From Rubidibacter lacunae KORDI 51-2 (GTDB lineage Bacteria; Cyanobacteriota; Cyanobacteriia; Cyanobacteriales; Rubidibacteraceae), in the NCBI RefSeq assembly GCF_000473895.1, contig NZ_ASSJ01000050.1, forward strand, positions 1 to 36,830: a DNA stretch of 36,830 bases, written 5' to 3'. The position numbers were made by a program, and so were the translations under genes. Below are positions 26,951-35,567 of this stretch, piece after piece. Each line of letters starts with the position of its first letter. Within the stretch, counting starts at the first letter, position 1. The notes under the pieces were generated by a model. It was given only the letters and a program-made list of their open reading frames with translations, had not been told where the DNA came from and did no database searches.

Positions 26951-26968
26951 GCCCCGTTCGGACGGGGC
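26951..26968 (+). other. GC-rich hairpin with UCGG loop
   Basis: GCCCCGT/ACGGGGC with a TCGG loop, 30 bp after the small ORF stop. T runs precede it rather than follow it, so it is not a canonical terminator. Confidence 0.4.
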
Positions 26969-27303
26969 TGCTTGTCTCGCGCAGATCGCTTTGCGCAGCA
27001 GCAGGTGTTTGGCATGCTTGCTAGTGCAACCAATAGAGCCTGGGTTTGAGGCGCCAGGCGACCTAGCGCGACCGGTTGATGTACTCTGCTTTTTTAGGTG
27101 CCCCGGTCCTGATAGCCGTAACCCCATAAATTGCCGCACTTCACCATGGCAGGGCGGAGGTTATAGGTTGTAAGTGTTCGGCCAGTCCCCGTTGCGGCGT
27201 CCCCGTTGTCGGCTAGAATGCTCCCGAAGTGGCGCTCGCGCTGCTCGGTGGCTGCAGTTGCTGCAGCGGTTTCGACCTGCATAATTTGCACCGGAGAGCA
27301 CTC
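26969..27303. other. Leader region of ppa
   Basis: About 335 bp with no recognised gene. It holds the ppa promoter region. A standard RNA gene (tRNA, rRNA, SRP RNA) was looked for and not seen. Confidence 0.4.
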
Positions 27304-27813
27304 ATGGATTTATCGCGCATTCCCGCGCAGCCCAAGCCTGGCATCCTTAACGTCATCGTTGAAATTGCAGGCGGCAGCAAGAACAAATACGAATTCGATA
27401 AGGATCTCAACGCGCTAGCGCTCGATCGCGTGCTGTATGCGTCGGTACAGTATCCGTTTGACTACGGGTTCGTGCCCAACACGCTCGCCGACGACGGCGA
27501 CCCACTCGACGGCATGGTGATCATGGACGAGCCGACATTTCCCGGTTGTGTCATCGCCACCCGACCGATCGGAATGCTGGAAATGATCGACGGCGGCGAT
27601 CGCGATGAGAAACTACTGTGCGTGCCGGTCAAAGACCCGCGCTATGCAGACGTGACCTCGCTCAAGGACATTGCCCAGCACCGCCTTGACGAGATTGCAG
27701 AGTTCTTCGGTACTTACAAGAACTTGGAGAAGAAGTCGGTCGAAATCCTCGGCTGGCAAGATCTCGACCAAGTATTGCCGCTGGTCGAAAAATCTATCAA
27801 GGCTGCTGGCTAA
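27304..27813 (+). CDS. ppa: Inorganic pyrophosphatase, family I
   Basis: The 169-aa soluble enzyme hydrolyses pyrophosphate to phosphate, driving biosynthesis. Family I signatures: [35 protein letters not shown] (the DxDxxD-type metal site), and KDPRY with later YKNLE, which bind Mg and substrate. Length is typical of bacteria and cyanobacteria. The ATG at 27304 follows GGAG by seven bases. It stands alone; the downstream hisC-like gene is 200 bp away. Confidence 0.97.
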   Translation: MDLSRIPAQPKPGILNVIVEIAGGSKNKYEFDKDLNALALDRVLYASVQYPFDYGFVPNTLADDGDPLDGMVIMDEPTFPGCVIATRPIGMLEMIDGGDRDEKLLCVPVKDPRYADVTSLKDIAQHRLDEIAEFFGTYKNLEKKSVEILGWQDLDQVLPLVEKSIKAAG

Positions 27814-28015
27814 CGCGCACTCGCAGAGGTCGCGCGTGCCAATCCAACAATTGCGTTGCCACATGGTGCCAGCGCATCATGGTAGAGCGATGGCGTCTAT
27901 TAGCTGGCTTGGTTTAACGCGCGGCAGCGAGTGCGCTAGGGGAGTTCTCGATGCGCTCGCCGCTCGCGCGTCCGTTCGATTAGTTTAGTCAGGTTAAGGT
28001 CCTTAGAGGTCGGCG

Positions 28016-29110
28016 ATGGTCGCTCGCATCAACGATTGCATTCGCGCGCTGGCGGTAAAATCTGCTAGCCCGTCGCGAGGGGCAAATGCCGTGCGCCTTG
28101 ACAAAGGCGAGTTTCCCTATCCGCCCTCGCCGAAGGTTATCGACGCGATCGCGGCGGCAGCCGGGTCGGTCAACCGCTACCCACCGATGCTCGGCGGCGA
28201 CCTGAGGGCACAACTAGCAGCTTATGCTGGCGTCGCTCCAGAGCAAATCGCGATCGCTAACGGCTCGGACGACCTGATCGAGCTAGTTCTCAAAACCTGC
28301 TTGCCGCCTGGTGGAGCGGTGCTACTGCCGACACCCACCTTTTTTGTATACGGATTCTCGGCTCGAGTGTTAGGTGGCAGGGTCGTGGAAGTCCCGCGCT
28401 CGTCGATCGATTTTGCCGTCGATACGAAGGCACTGTTGGCTCGGTCAATACCGCAAACGCACGTCCTGTTTTTGGCCAACCCCAACAACCCAACGGGAAA
28501 TCTAATGCCGCGCGCGGCAATCGTCGAGTTACTGGAGCACTTTGACGGGTGGGTCGTTGTGGATGAATGCTATTTCGAATACTGCGGTGAGACAGTCGTT
28601 GACTTGCTGTCGCATTACCCGCAGTTGATCGTGCTCAGAAGCCTGTCCAAAAGCTTCGGACTGGCCGGGCTGCGCGTGGGGTACGCGATCGCGTCGGCCG
28701 AAGTTGCCGGCCACCTTTACCGCGCCGCACAGATTTTTCCCGTGAATTGCTTGGCATTAGCCGCTGCCAGCGCTGCGCTTGCCGACTGCGCTTATTTCGA
28801 AAAAACGCGCAAGCAAATCCTTCGCGATCGGGCGGCGCTTGCCCGCGACCTAAGCGCCCTCGGATTGACCGCGTTTCCCTCTGCCGCTAACTATCTATTC
28901 GTCAGTAGTGAATCCCTCGGATTGCGCTCGGACGTGCTAGTTAGCTGGCTACAACAGCAGCAGGTGTGGGTAGCCGACTTCGGCAGCAAACAAGGGCTGG
29001 CCCCCTACTTTTGGCGTGCGGCGATCGGCTTGCCGGACGAGAACCGGGCTCTGCTCGCCGGACTGAGCAGCATCTTCACTTCGGCGTCCGGCTTTAGATC
29101 GCAGACTTGA
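28016..29110 (+). CDS. hisC: Histidinol-phosphate aminotransferase-like enzyme
   Basis: The 364-aa fold type I PLP enzyme has ANGSDDLIELVLK (phosphate/PLP contact), FLANPNNPTGN, VDECYFEYCG (PLP aspartate and tyrosine) and SLSKSFGLAGLRVGY (PLP lysine in SKS). These are HisC-type signatures; the enzyme would make L-histidinol phosphate from imidazole-acetol phosphate with glutamate. GAGGT lies nine bases before the ATG at 28016. It is not next to other his genes here, so it could be one of several paralogues with aromatic substrate range. Confidence 0.88.
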   Translation: MVARINDCIRALAVKSASPSRGANAVRLDKGEFPYPPSPKVIDAIAAAAGSVNRYPPMLGGDLRAQLAAYAGVAPEQIAIANGSDDLIELVLKTCLPPGGAVLLPTPTFFVYGFSARVLGGRVVEVPRSSIDFAVDTKALLARSIPQTHVLFLANPNNPTGNLMPRAAIVELLEHFDGWVVVDECYFEYCGETVVDLLSHYPQLIVLRSLSKSFGLAGLRVGYAIASAEVAGHLYRAAQIFPVNCLALAAASAALADCAYFEKTRKQILRDRAALARDLSALGLTAFPSAANYLFVSSESLGLRSDVLVSWLQQQQVWVADFGSKQGLAPYFWRAAIGLPDENRALLAGLSSIFTSASGFRSQT

Positions 29111-29618
29111 TGGGATCTATATCTCGTTAGGGATGCTCTGTGGTATTGAAACCATATCTCGAGAGAAACAGCACCTATTGTTCCCAGCCACTCAGCCGAC
29201 ATCCTTGCCCTTAAATATAAAAAACACCTAGAACACCGCTTCCTTGGCGACGATCTCAAGACGACCTTTGACGAGAGTTCGACAGCGCGTGCGATGGCGA
29301 GAGCGATATTCGAGGTGGCTTTTCGGGATCGCAATGCGAGCGCTTGTACCTAATAGTTGCCAAGTGTTGTGAAAAGCGGTCCGTGTTCTCAATTAAAGTA
29401 CTTGCTGCTAAAGTACTTTCTGCGTCTATACAGCAGCTCAGCTGCCTTGATATTCGATCTACTCTTAGCAAGGATTTCAGCAGTCGGGTCGATCGAACTC
29501 ACGTCGCCATGACGAGCGGCGGACGACACCGCGCAGCCGATGCCGAAACGCCGCTTGCCGTCAGGGAGTTGGGTGCTCGTTCGAAGTAGATTTTCGTCCG
29601 AAGCCCCGCGGGAAGAGT
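29111..29618. other. 500-bp gap, possible gene fragment
   Basis: No intact gene. On the plus strand a frame of about 65 codons from 29141 to about 29353, with no start codon, reads SHSADILALKYKKHLEHRFL then GDDLKTTFDESSTARAMARA and IFEVAFRDRN. It has normal protein composition and may be the end of a lost gene. Nothing is seen from 29360 to 29618. Confidence 0.35.
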
Positions 29619-30110
29619 CTAGTTTAAGGTCTTCCCACCGCCCCACAGGCGTCCCCGCACGCGGGGTTGAAACAAAATGTGCGCCCCGATGTGTTCTAGA
29701 TCTTCATCGGTAAGATTGCGCATCTCAGCCCACAGGTCGGAACGGGTGGTGTTCGGGTGCAGCTCCAGCAAGTCACTCTCGCCGTCGTATGTGGTGGGGT
29801 ATTCCATGTAGTCGACAAGTGCAACGACGTTATCGCGAGGGGGCTCGGCTCCGTTGAGCACCGGGAGTGCAAGATTGACGTTCGGATTGGTCTTAGTAAT
29901 GCCGCCAACGTGGCACTGGGAGCACACATTGTTGAACAAGCTCTTGCCGCGCTCCAACTGCTGGAGGCTATAGATGACTTGCTCCCCTTCCTCGTTGTAA
30001 GGAAGCGTCCGGATTTCTTCGGTCAGTTCGAGGGCGGCAACGCTGCCAGCGCAAAGCTGCCAGACTAGCAAAATTGCTGCCATTGCTGCCCAGATTGTTC
30101 GCTTTAACAT
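29619..30110 (-). CDS. psbV: Photosystem II cytochrome c-550
   Basis: The 163-aa precursor has a lysine-containing N-terminus, a hydrophobic signal (about 7-26) and a mature part beginning near ALELTEEIRTLP. Heme is bound by CSQCH (Cys63, Cys66, His67); the second axial histidine is in LHPN (His118). PTTYDGE, MRNLTDEDL and WGGGK are PsbV signatures. It is an extrinsic lumenal subunit that stabilises the oxygen-evolving complex. The ATG at 30110 is chosen because AGAGGAGA precedes it. The last residues are GGGKTLN instead of the usual GGGK plus two aromatic residues. No psbV2 or petJ follows, as in some cyanobacteria. Confidence 0.93.
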   Translation of the reverse strand: MLKRTIWAAMAAILLVWQLCAGSVAALELTEEIRTLPYNEEGEQVIYSLQQLERGKSLFNNVCSQCHVGGITKTNPNVNLALPVLNGAEPPRDNVVALVDYMEYPTTYDGESDLLELHPNTTRSDLWAEMRNLTDEDLEHIGAHILFQPRVRGRLWGGGKTLN

Positions 30111-30247
30111 GGATTCTCCTCTCAAAAGATGGTCGAGAAATGGTGCATTGAATAGGGCTGTCGCTCGGCGAGTGCCGTCCGACAGCTATTGCCCCAGACC
30201 AATCGCCGAGCGACCGGTGCGGGTGGGTCTCGGCCCTGCAGCAAGCG

Positions 30248-30502
30248 TTAGCAAGGTCGCGCGCGCGCGCAATCGCCTTCTGCCGGGTCCTGCGCGCGGC
30301 CGAGGATCTCTAACATCACGGCCTTTGCATCTTCAAGAGCCAGATTCGTCCCCTCGTCCCGGTAGGTAATGTCCAGGCGAGTGCAAATCTGCATGACGTC
30401 CGAAACTGCCAAGCGATACTCAGCAGCAATATCGGCAATGGAAAGGTCGGCAAAACCCATAATGGCAGGCAAGCGTAGTCGAGATCCCCAGTTAAATATC
30501 AT
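30248..30502 (-). CDS. Small cyanobacterial protein annotated in relatives as IF-2-like
   Basis: The short protein (85 aa from ATG 30502, 71 aa from ATG 30460) reads MGFADLSIADIAAEYRLAVS, then DVMQICTRLDITYRDEGTNL and ALEDAKAVMLEIL. It is a small helix-turn-helix-like fold, resembling the N-terminal helical module of translation initiation factor IF-2, and relatives carry that label. It has no G domain, so it is not an initiation factor. Neither start has a clear ribosome binding site. It lies 57 bp downstream of cobA in the same direction. Confidence 0.6.
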   Translation of the reverse strand: MIFNWGSRLRLPAIMGFADLSIADIAAEYRLAVSDVMQICTRLDITYRDEGTNLALEDAKAVMLEILGRAQDPAEGDCARARPC

Positions 30503-30558
30503 GCCAGCGAATGCGATCGCCTGCAGGCATCCAAACAAGAGAGGATGAGTTTTCGTCG

Positions 30559-31362
30559 TTACGGCTTGTCGTAGTGCGGTGACAATACGACCGGCCGGCA
30601 GCCGGCGAGTACCTCGCGGAGCGCAACCACGCGACCGATCACCGCGATCGCCGGGGCGGCGAACTGCTGGCGCTCGACGGTCTCGACAATGGTTGCGAGA
30701 GTGGCAATGAGATCGGTTTGTTCCGGACACGTGCCCCAGCGAATCAGAGCGACAGGGGTCTCCGGCGCAAGTCCGGCGTCCATCAGTTTGCCAACAATGT
30801 AAGCAAGATTGTGGATGCCCATGTAAACCGCAATGGTCTCCGCCGCGCGGGCGATCGCAGTCCAGTCTATATCGGGGCGATATTTCCCGGCGGCCTCGTG
30901 GCCGGTGACGAAGATGACCGAGGAGCTATGGGCGCGGTGGGTGAGCGGAATGCCGGCATAGGCCGGGGCGGCGATTCCCGAGGTGACGCCGGGGACGACC
31001 TCCACTGGAATTCCGGCAGCAACGAGGTCGGTCATTTCTTCGCCGCCGCGCCCAAACATGAAGGGGTCGCCGCCCTTCAGCCGGACCACAATCGCTGCGT
31101 CGCGTGCCTTGGCAATCAGTAGCTGGGCGATTTCGGATTGCGCGCGCGAGTGTCGCCCCCGTCGCTTGCCAGCGTCGATGCATTCCGTACGGGGATTCAC
31201 CATCGCCAAGATTGCCGGGCTGACAAGGGCGTCATACACCACTACATCGGCGCATTCGAGCAAACTCTTGCCTTTGAGCGTTAGCAAACCCGGATCCCCG
31301 GGTCCGGCACCAACTAAGTACACTTTCCCGACGGGAAGCGCCCCCGAACTACATGGCATCAT
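30559..31362 (-). CDS. cobA: Uroporphyrinogen-III C-methyltransferase
   Basis: The enzyme methylates uroporphyrinogen III twice with SAM to give precorrin-2 for siroheme or cobalamin. Signatures: VGAGPGDPGLLTLKG near the N-terminus, VVYDALVS, RLKGGDPFMFGRGGEE and PGVTSGIAAPAYAGIPLTHR. It is about 267 aa and monofunctional (no CysG-type dehydrogenase domain). The ATG at 31362 overlaps the sirB stop as ATGA, indicating translational coupling; an upstream ATG at 31374 is possible. Confidence 0.95.
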   Translation of the reverse strand: MMPCSSGALPVGKVYLVGAGPGDPGLLTLKGKSLLECADVVVYDALVSPAILAMVNPRTECIDAGKRRGRHSRAQSEIAQLLIAKARDAAIVVRLKGGDPFMFGRGGEEMTDLVAAGIPVEVVPGVTSGIAAPAYAGIPLTHRAHSSSVIFVTGHEAAGKYRPDIDWTAIARAAETIAVYMGIHNLAYIVGKLMDAGLAPETPVALIRWGTCPEQTDLIATLATIVETVERQQFAAPAIAVIGRVVALREVLAGCRPVVLSPHYDKP

Positions 31363-32186
31363 CGTTGGAACCATTCAACAATCGTGTCGGCAAGTGCAGG
31401 AACCGTCCCGAGGGGGGAGCCAAAGTGTACAGTTAAGTCCGGGCGATCGCCGCACAGGCGCTCGATTTCGGTCGCGATCGCGTCGATAATCCGACCGGGA
31501 AACAAGACATACGGCACGATCGCTAAGTGGCGATAGCCAGCTGCCCCCAACGTACGGATGCACTCGCCTAGGTGCGGCGGAACAGACCAGAAAGCAGCAG
31601 TTGCCCCCAGACGGGCGGCGGTTGTCGCGATCGTGCCATTGCCCTCGGATTGATGGCTGCCGTGGGCGAGCAAAATGCGCCCAATCGGTTGTGAAGCACG
31701 CTCAGCGTCGGCATTAATGCGGTCCGCGAGGGCAGCGAAGCGATCGGCAAGCAAAGGAACTAATCCTGCATGGCTGCCAAGATAAGCTCCTAACTCTAGC
31801 TCGAATTCGCCACCGACGAGTTGTTGCGCGCGCGCGACCTCAGCCGGCAAGTCGCTGCGCACGTGAACACCGGGCAACAAGAACAAGGGCAGAATCCGCA
31901 CGCGATGCAATCCGGCTACCCGGATGGCCGGGAGTTGCTGCAAGATTGCCTGGTGAAGCGGTACCGCACCCATTTCCAGCACGGCCGTCAATACGATGGA
32001 GTGCCGCTCTAGGGTGGCGGTGGCTCGATGCTCTCGATTTATTGGCCGGCGGGCGGCGGTTTCACAGACGATGGCGCGATCGCGAACGCATGCAGCCAGC
32101 TGGGCAAGGGCGACGCGGGCGCGTGGATCGCGGCTGCCGTGGGCAACGAGGATATATGCGGCGGGCAAGCGATCGGATACAGCCAT
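31359..32186 (-). CDS. sirB: Sirohydrochlorin chelatase (SirB/CbiX type)
   Basis: The 275-aa two-domain chelatase has the two expected halves: VAHGSRDPRA near the N-terminus and LLAHGSHQSEG in the C-terminal half, each giving a metal-contacting histidine. MGAVPLHQAI and LPLFLLPGVHVRSDLP are also family segments. With cobA it forms siroheme (iron) for nitrite and sulfite reductases. It overlaps cobA by four bases. The same fold also inserts cobalt; the siroheme assignment is from cyanobacterial context. Confidence 0.9.
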   Translation of the reverse strand: MAVSDRLPAAYILVAHGSRDPRARVALAQLAACVRDRAIVCETAARRPINREHRATATLERHSIVLTAVLEMGAVPLHQAILQQLPAIRVAGLHRVRILPLFLLPGVHVRSDLPAEVARAQQLVGGEFELELGAYLGSHAGLVPLLADRFAALADRINADAERASQPIGRILLAHGSHQSEGNGTIATTAARLGATAAFWSVPPHLGECIRTLGAAGYRHLAIVPYVLFPGRIIDAIATEIERLCGDRPDLTVHFGSPLGTVPALADTIVEWFQR

Positions 32187-32331
32187 CGGGATCCAGATCC
32201 GAAACAGAACTTTACAATCAACCGGTTGCCTACTATCCTAGGACGCCAGCAAGGGCAATGACCGTAACGAGCGTGTCAATTCTCAAACTACTGTCGGGTT
32301 GAGGAGCTGATTGGTAGGTTTCACCAACGCC

Positions 32332-33069
32332 TTACAGCCCCGGCTTGCCCTGTCGCAAAGCTAAGAGATCCAGCGCCGCCAAATGCATGTAGGCATCCGC
32401 GACGATGCCGCGCCCGCGCAAAAATCCCGTGTTCGCACCCGGGCACAAGTACCGCAGCGTTTCGGGAGTAAAGCGATCGCGTAGTGCCTGCACCGCATCC
32501 AGTTGCCGCCACCAATGAAAGGTTTTGGCTGCGCGCAGCGGCACGACCTGCCCGCGCGTATCTGGCAGTAGATGGCGTCCGGAAAATAAAACGCCGCCTG
32601 CCCGCGCTAGGTACAAACAGGCTGAGCCCGGCGTGTGCCCGCACGTCCACAGTCCTAAGCAAGGTTCCAGTCCGGGCAATTCAAGCGCGATCTCCGACTG
32701 GAACGGCGTCGTTTCCACCTCTGGCAGCAAATAGGCTTCCTGCTCTTGGACGACGACCGCGCAGTTGAGCTCTGCTTGCCACTGCGCCACCCGCGCCGCC
32801 GCGCCGCGATGGGTCAGAAACAGCCACCGAATCGGGCGATCGCGGAGGAACTCGCGGTTAGTTGCTTCCCACGCCGGGCAGTCCACGAGCACATCTCCAA
32901 CAGCGCGGCTGCCGTCCCCAACGCTATCGTTCCCTACAATGAGGTATGCGGTCGCCCCCAGCGTCTCGCGGTTGGGTGCGAACGCAAAGATTCCTGCGGG
33001 TTCAGGAAGCCTGCGAGGCGGCTTGGGGGGACGAGGCAGCAGTTCGTTCGGACGGGCATCGACAGACAT
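32332..33069 (-). CDS. MBL-fold protein with degenerate metal site
   Basis: The 245-aa protein has the metallo-beta-lactamase fold, but the HxHxDH motif is reduced to THRGAAAR. The later histidine CGHTPGS and the FSGRHLL segment (where Asp is usual) are also altered. PGANTGFLRG near the C-terminus is typical of a cyanobacterial group with this degenerate site. Two-metal hydrolase activity is unlikely as written; a different chemistry or a structural role is possible. Confidence 0.75.
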   Translation of the reverse strand: MSVDARPNELLPRPPKPPRRLPEPAGIFAFAPNRETLGATAYLIVGNDSVGDGSRAVGDVLVDCPAWEATNREFLRDRPIRWLFLTHRGAAARVAQWQAELNCAVVVQEQEAYLLPEVETTPFQSEIALELPGLEPCLGLWTCGHTPGSACLYLARAGGVLFSGRHLLPDTRGQVVPLRAAKTFHWWRQLDAVQALRDRFTPETLRYLCPGANTGFLRGRGIVADAYMHLAALDLLALRQGKPGL

Positions 33070-33253
33070 CGGCAGGCGTCGCGACGTGGTTCGCGCCGCG
33101 TATCTCGGGTATCTTCAATTGGCGGCATCGCAGCGCGCCTTAGTATCCTAGTGTGCGCTCCGTCCTGACGTGTTTCCGTCCGCACGCTCTTCGTTGCTGG
33201 AGGACGCGCGCCGTACCTGTTCTGCTTCTCTTACTGCCACCTGACGCGATCCG

Positions 33254-34780
33254 ATGCCTGTTTTGGGGTTAATGCTACTGTTGCTTGGCTTGCTGACCTA
33301 CGCGATCCTGCGTCGCAGCGTTGCCGGATTGACGCGGACGCCGCTGTGGCTGCTCTGGTCGGTCATGATGATGCCGGCGTTTGTCTGGAGCGCGTGGATC
33401 CTAATCGCCGGTGAAGATCGACCCATGCCAGTGCTACTAGCACTGGCACCGTTTTTAATCTGCCCGCCCTTATACCTCTGGCTCGTCCAGCGCGGCCGCC
33501 GCAAACCGCCGCGCCAGGACGCGCCGCCCTCAGACCGACTGGCAGCGAACCTCGCGACCGACCGACCGACTGCTACGGTACCCGAAACAGCACCCGAAAA
33601 GGCACCACGCTTGCTCGCTCCCGAAGAAGAAAAGCAGTTGCGCAACTGTTTCCCCTGGAGCGTGTACTATCTCCAGCACGTCGATCAAAATCTACAAGCC
33701 GTGCTCTGTCGGGGCAAGTTGCGCGCGGCGTCCGACGAGGCCTACCGCAAGATTGCCGGCAATATTCAGGCTGAATTCGGCGATCGCTTTCTCGTGGTGT
33801 TCCAGGAAAGCCTGCGCGGCGAGCCTTTTTTTGCCCTGGTGCCCAACCCCCGTTCGCGCGATCGCCTCAATGTCGAGGGCGAGCAGCCGCTCAACCGCCC
33901 CGGCTGGTTAGTGGGTTTGTTACTGCTAACCCTCGTGACGACGGCAAACATCGGCTGGCAGCTTGCGGCAGTTTTTGAGAACCCCGCTACCGACTTCAGC
34001 AATACTGAATTCACATACGAACTGCTGCTGCAGGGATTGCCATACACCCTGGGATTGATGACGATCCTCGGTGCCAAAGAACTCTGCCATTACAGCGTCG
34101 CGATCGCCTATGAGATCCACTCGACGCTACCTTATTTCATCCCCGTCCCCATCGCTCCAGGCACCTTCGGCGCGTTCGTAATCATGCGATCTCCCATCCC
34201 AAATCGACGTGCCTTGTTCGACGTGGCAATTGCCGGACCGCTGTGCGGCTTTGCGGTAACGATTCTTATTTTGCTGTGGGGCCTCTCGCTGTCCCAAGCC
34301 GTTCCGCTGACCGAAGACTCAACGATACTGAGTATCAACGCCTTGGATCCGCGCTTCTCGTTGCTGCTAACCGTTTTTGCCAAGTTAACGCTCGGCGAGC
34401 ATTTTAGCGCCGGGGCGGCAATCCAAATGCATCCGCTGGCCGTAGCTGGGTACGTCGGCTGGATCGTGACGGCCTTAAAGCTCATCCCCTTCGGCCAGCT
34501 CAATGGCGGCAACATCGTCCACGCCATTTACGGCATTCGCACCGCAGCAATCGTCGGTCAAATTGCGCGCTTGCTCTTGCTGTTGCTCGCTTTAGCCGAG
34601 CCGTGGTTTTTGGCGGTGGCAATCGTGCTATTCTTCTTGCCGTCGATCGGTGAGCCCGCTCTCGATGACGTTAGCGAACTCGACGATCTTCGCGACGCGA
34701 TCGGCCTAACCGTGCTGGTGCTGCTCCTGGCGATGGTATTGCCGATGCCGCAAGTGTTGGCGCAGTGGCTGAACGTATGA
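33254..34780 (+). CDS. S2P-like membrane protein with broken protease site
   Basis: The 508-aa protein has two N-terminal helices, a soluble domain (85-215), and a site-2-protease-like membrane core from about 217. The expected HExxH is KELCH (residues 275-279; AAA codon at 34076), so the first zinc histidine is gone. The third ligand, the Asp of the C-terminal motif, is Asn in GQLNGG (Asn417; AAT at 34502). NRRALFDVAIAGPLCGF and PVAVAGYxGWIVTALK-type segments otherwise match the cyanobacterial/plastid EGY group. Plant EGY3 is a known inactive member. Likely a pseudoprotease; a chaperone or regulatory membrane role is inferred. Confidence 0.8.
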   Translation: MPVLGLMLLLLGLLTYAILRRSVAGLTRTPLWLLWSVMMMPAFVWSAWILIAGEDRPMPVLLALAPFLICPPLYLWLVQRGRRKPPRQDAPPSDRLAANLATDRPTATVPETAPEKAPRLLAPEEEKQLRNCFPWSVYYLQHVDQNLQAVLCRGKLRAASDEAYRKIAGNIQAEFGDRFLVVFQESLRGEPFFALVPNPRSRDRLNVEGEQPLNRPGWLVGLLLLTLVTTANIGWQLAAVFENPATDFSNTEFTYELLLQGLPYTLGLMTILGAKELCHYSVAIAYEIHSTLPYFIPVPIAPGTFGAFVIMRSPIPNRRALFDVAIAGPLCGFAVTILILLWGLSLSQAVPLTEDSTILSINALDPRFSLLLTVFAKLTLGEHFSAGAAIQMHPLAVAGYVGWIVTALKLIPFGQLNGGNIVHAIYGIRTAAIVGQIARLLLLLLALAEPWFLAVAIVLFFLPSIGEPALDDVSELDDLRDAIGLTVLVLLLAMVLPMPQVLAQWLNV

Positions 34781-34808
34781 AGAGAACCGAACCGATAGGA
34801 ACCTTCGC

Positions 34809-35450
34809 ATGGATGACGACGCGCTCCTGACGACCGGCGCAGCCTTGGATTCGATCGCAATTTCGCCGCGCGACGGGCGATCGCCGCACCGCCTGTTCGT
34901 AGGGCTGCACGGCTGGGGGGCAAATGCAGCGGATCTGGCCGGACTCGCGCCCCTCTTGGCGTTAGACAACTGCCTGCTGGCTTTCCCCGACGCGCCATTT
35001 CCACATCCCTACGTTGCCGGTGGGCGGGCATGGTACGACCTCGAACGCCGCGACGTGGAGCAACTGGAGTTCGGTCGCCAACTTCTGCAAGCATGGATGG
35101 TGGATTTACTGGAGTCGTCGGGAATTCCGAGCGATCGCACCGTGCTGTGTGGATTTTCCCAAGGCGGCGCGATGGCGCTCGACGTGGGATTGGTGCAGCC
35201 GCTAGCGGGGGTCGTCTGCTTGTCGGGTTACCTTCATGCCCCACCCAACTCACCTTCGACGTTTCCACCAGTATTGCTCGTCCACGGCACGCTGGATCCA
35301 GTTGTCCCAGTCTCGGCAGCCCGCCAAGCTCGATCGGTTTTGGATAAAGCTGGGGTAACCGTGGACTATCGCGAGTTCGAAATGCAGCACGAGATCCCAC
35401 CACCGGTCGTCGCGCTGGTGCAGAAATTTCTAGCCGAACGCATGGAATAA
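34809..35450 (+). CDS. Alpha/beta-hydrolase carboxylesterase
   Basis: The 213-aa hydrolase has the catalytic serine in GFSQGG (Ser117), the acid in HGTLDPVVP (Asp163), and the histidine in MQHEIPP (His194). The HGWGANAADL oxyanion loop and size match the phospholipase/carboxylesterase (COG0400) family. AGGAA lies nine bases before the ATG. It follows the S2P-like gene by 28 bp, same strand. Substrate is unknown. Confidence 0.88.
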   Translation: MDDDALLTTGAALDSIAISPRDGRSPHRLFVGLHGWGANAADLAGLAPLLALDNCLLAFPDAPFPHPYVAGGRAWYDLERRDVEQLEFGRQLLQAWMVDLLESSGIPSDRTVLCGFSQGGAMALDVGLVQPLAGVVCLSGYLHAPPNSPSTFPPVLLVHGTLDPVVPVSAARQARSVLDKAGVTVDYREFEMQHEIPPPVVALVQKFLAERME

Positions 35451-35567
35451 CGCACGGGAGTTTGACCCGCTCGCAACCAGATTGCCTGCGAGCGGATGCA
35501 GTAGGAACGCGCCTGGATGCGGCAGTATAATGACCTTTCGTAACGATGCGACCGAGCAGGATGGCTC

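Noticed and set aside
26991-27173. Possible structured RNA or small ORF upstream of ppa
   Set aside because: Looked for tRNA, SRP RNA and 6S RNA features and found none; the ORF has no support.
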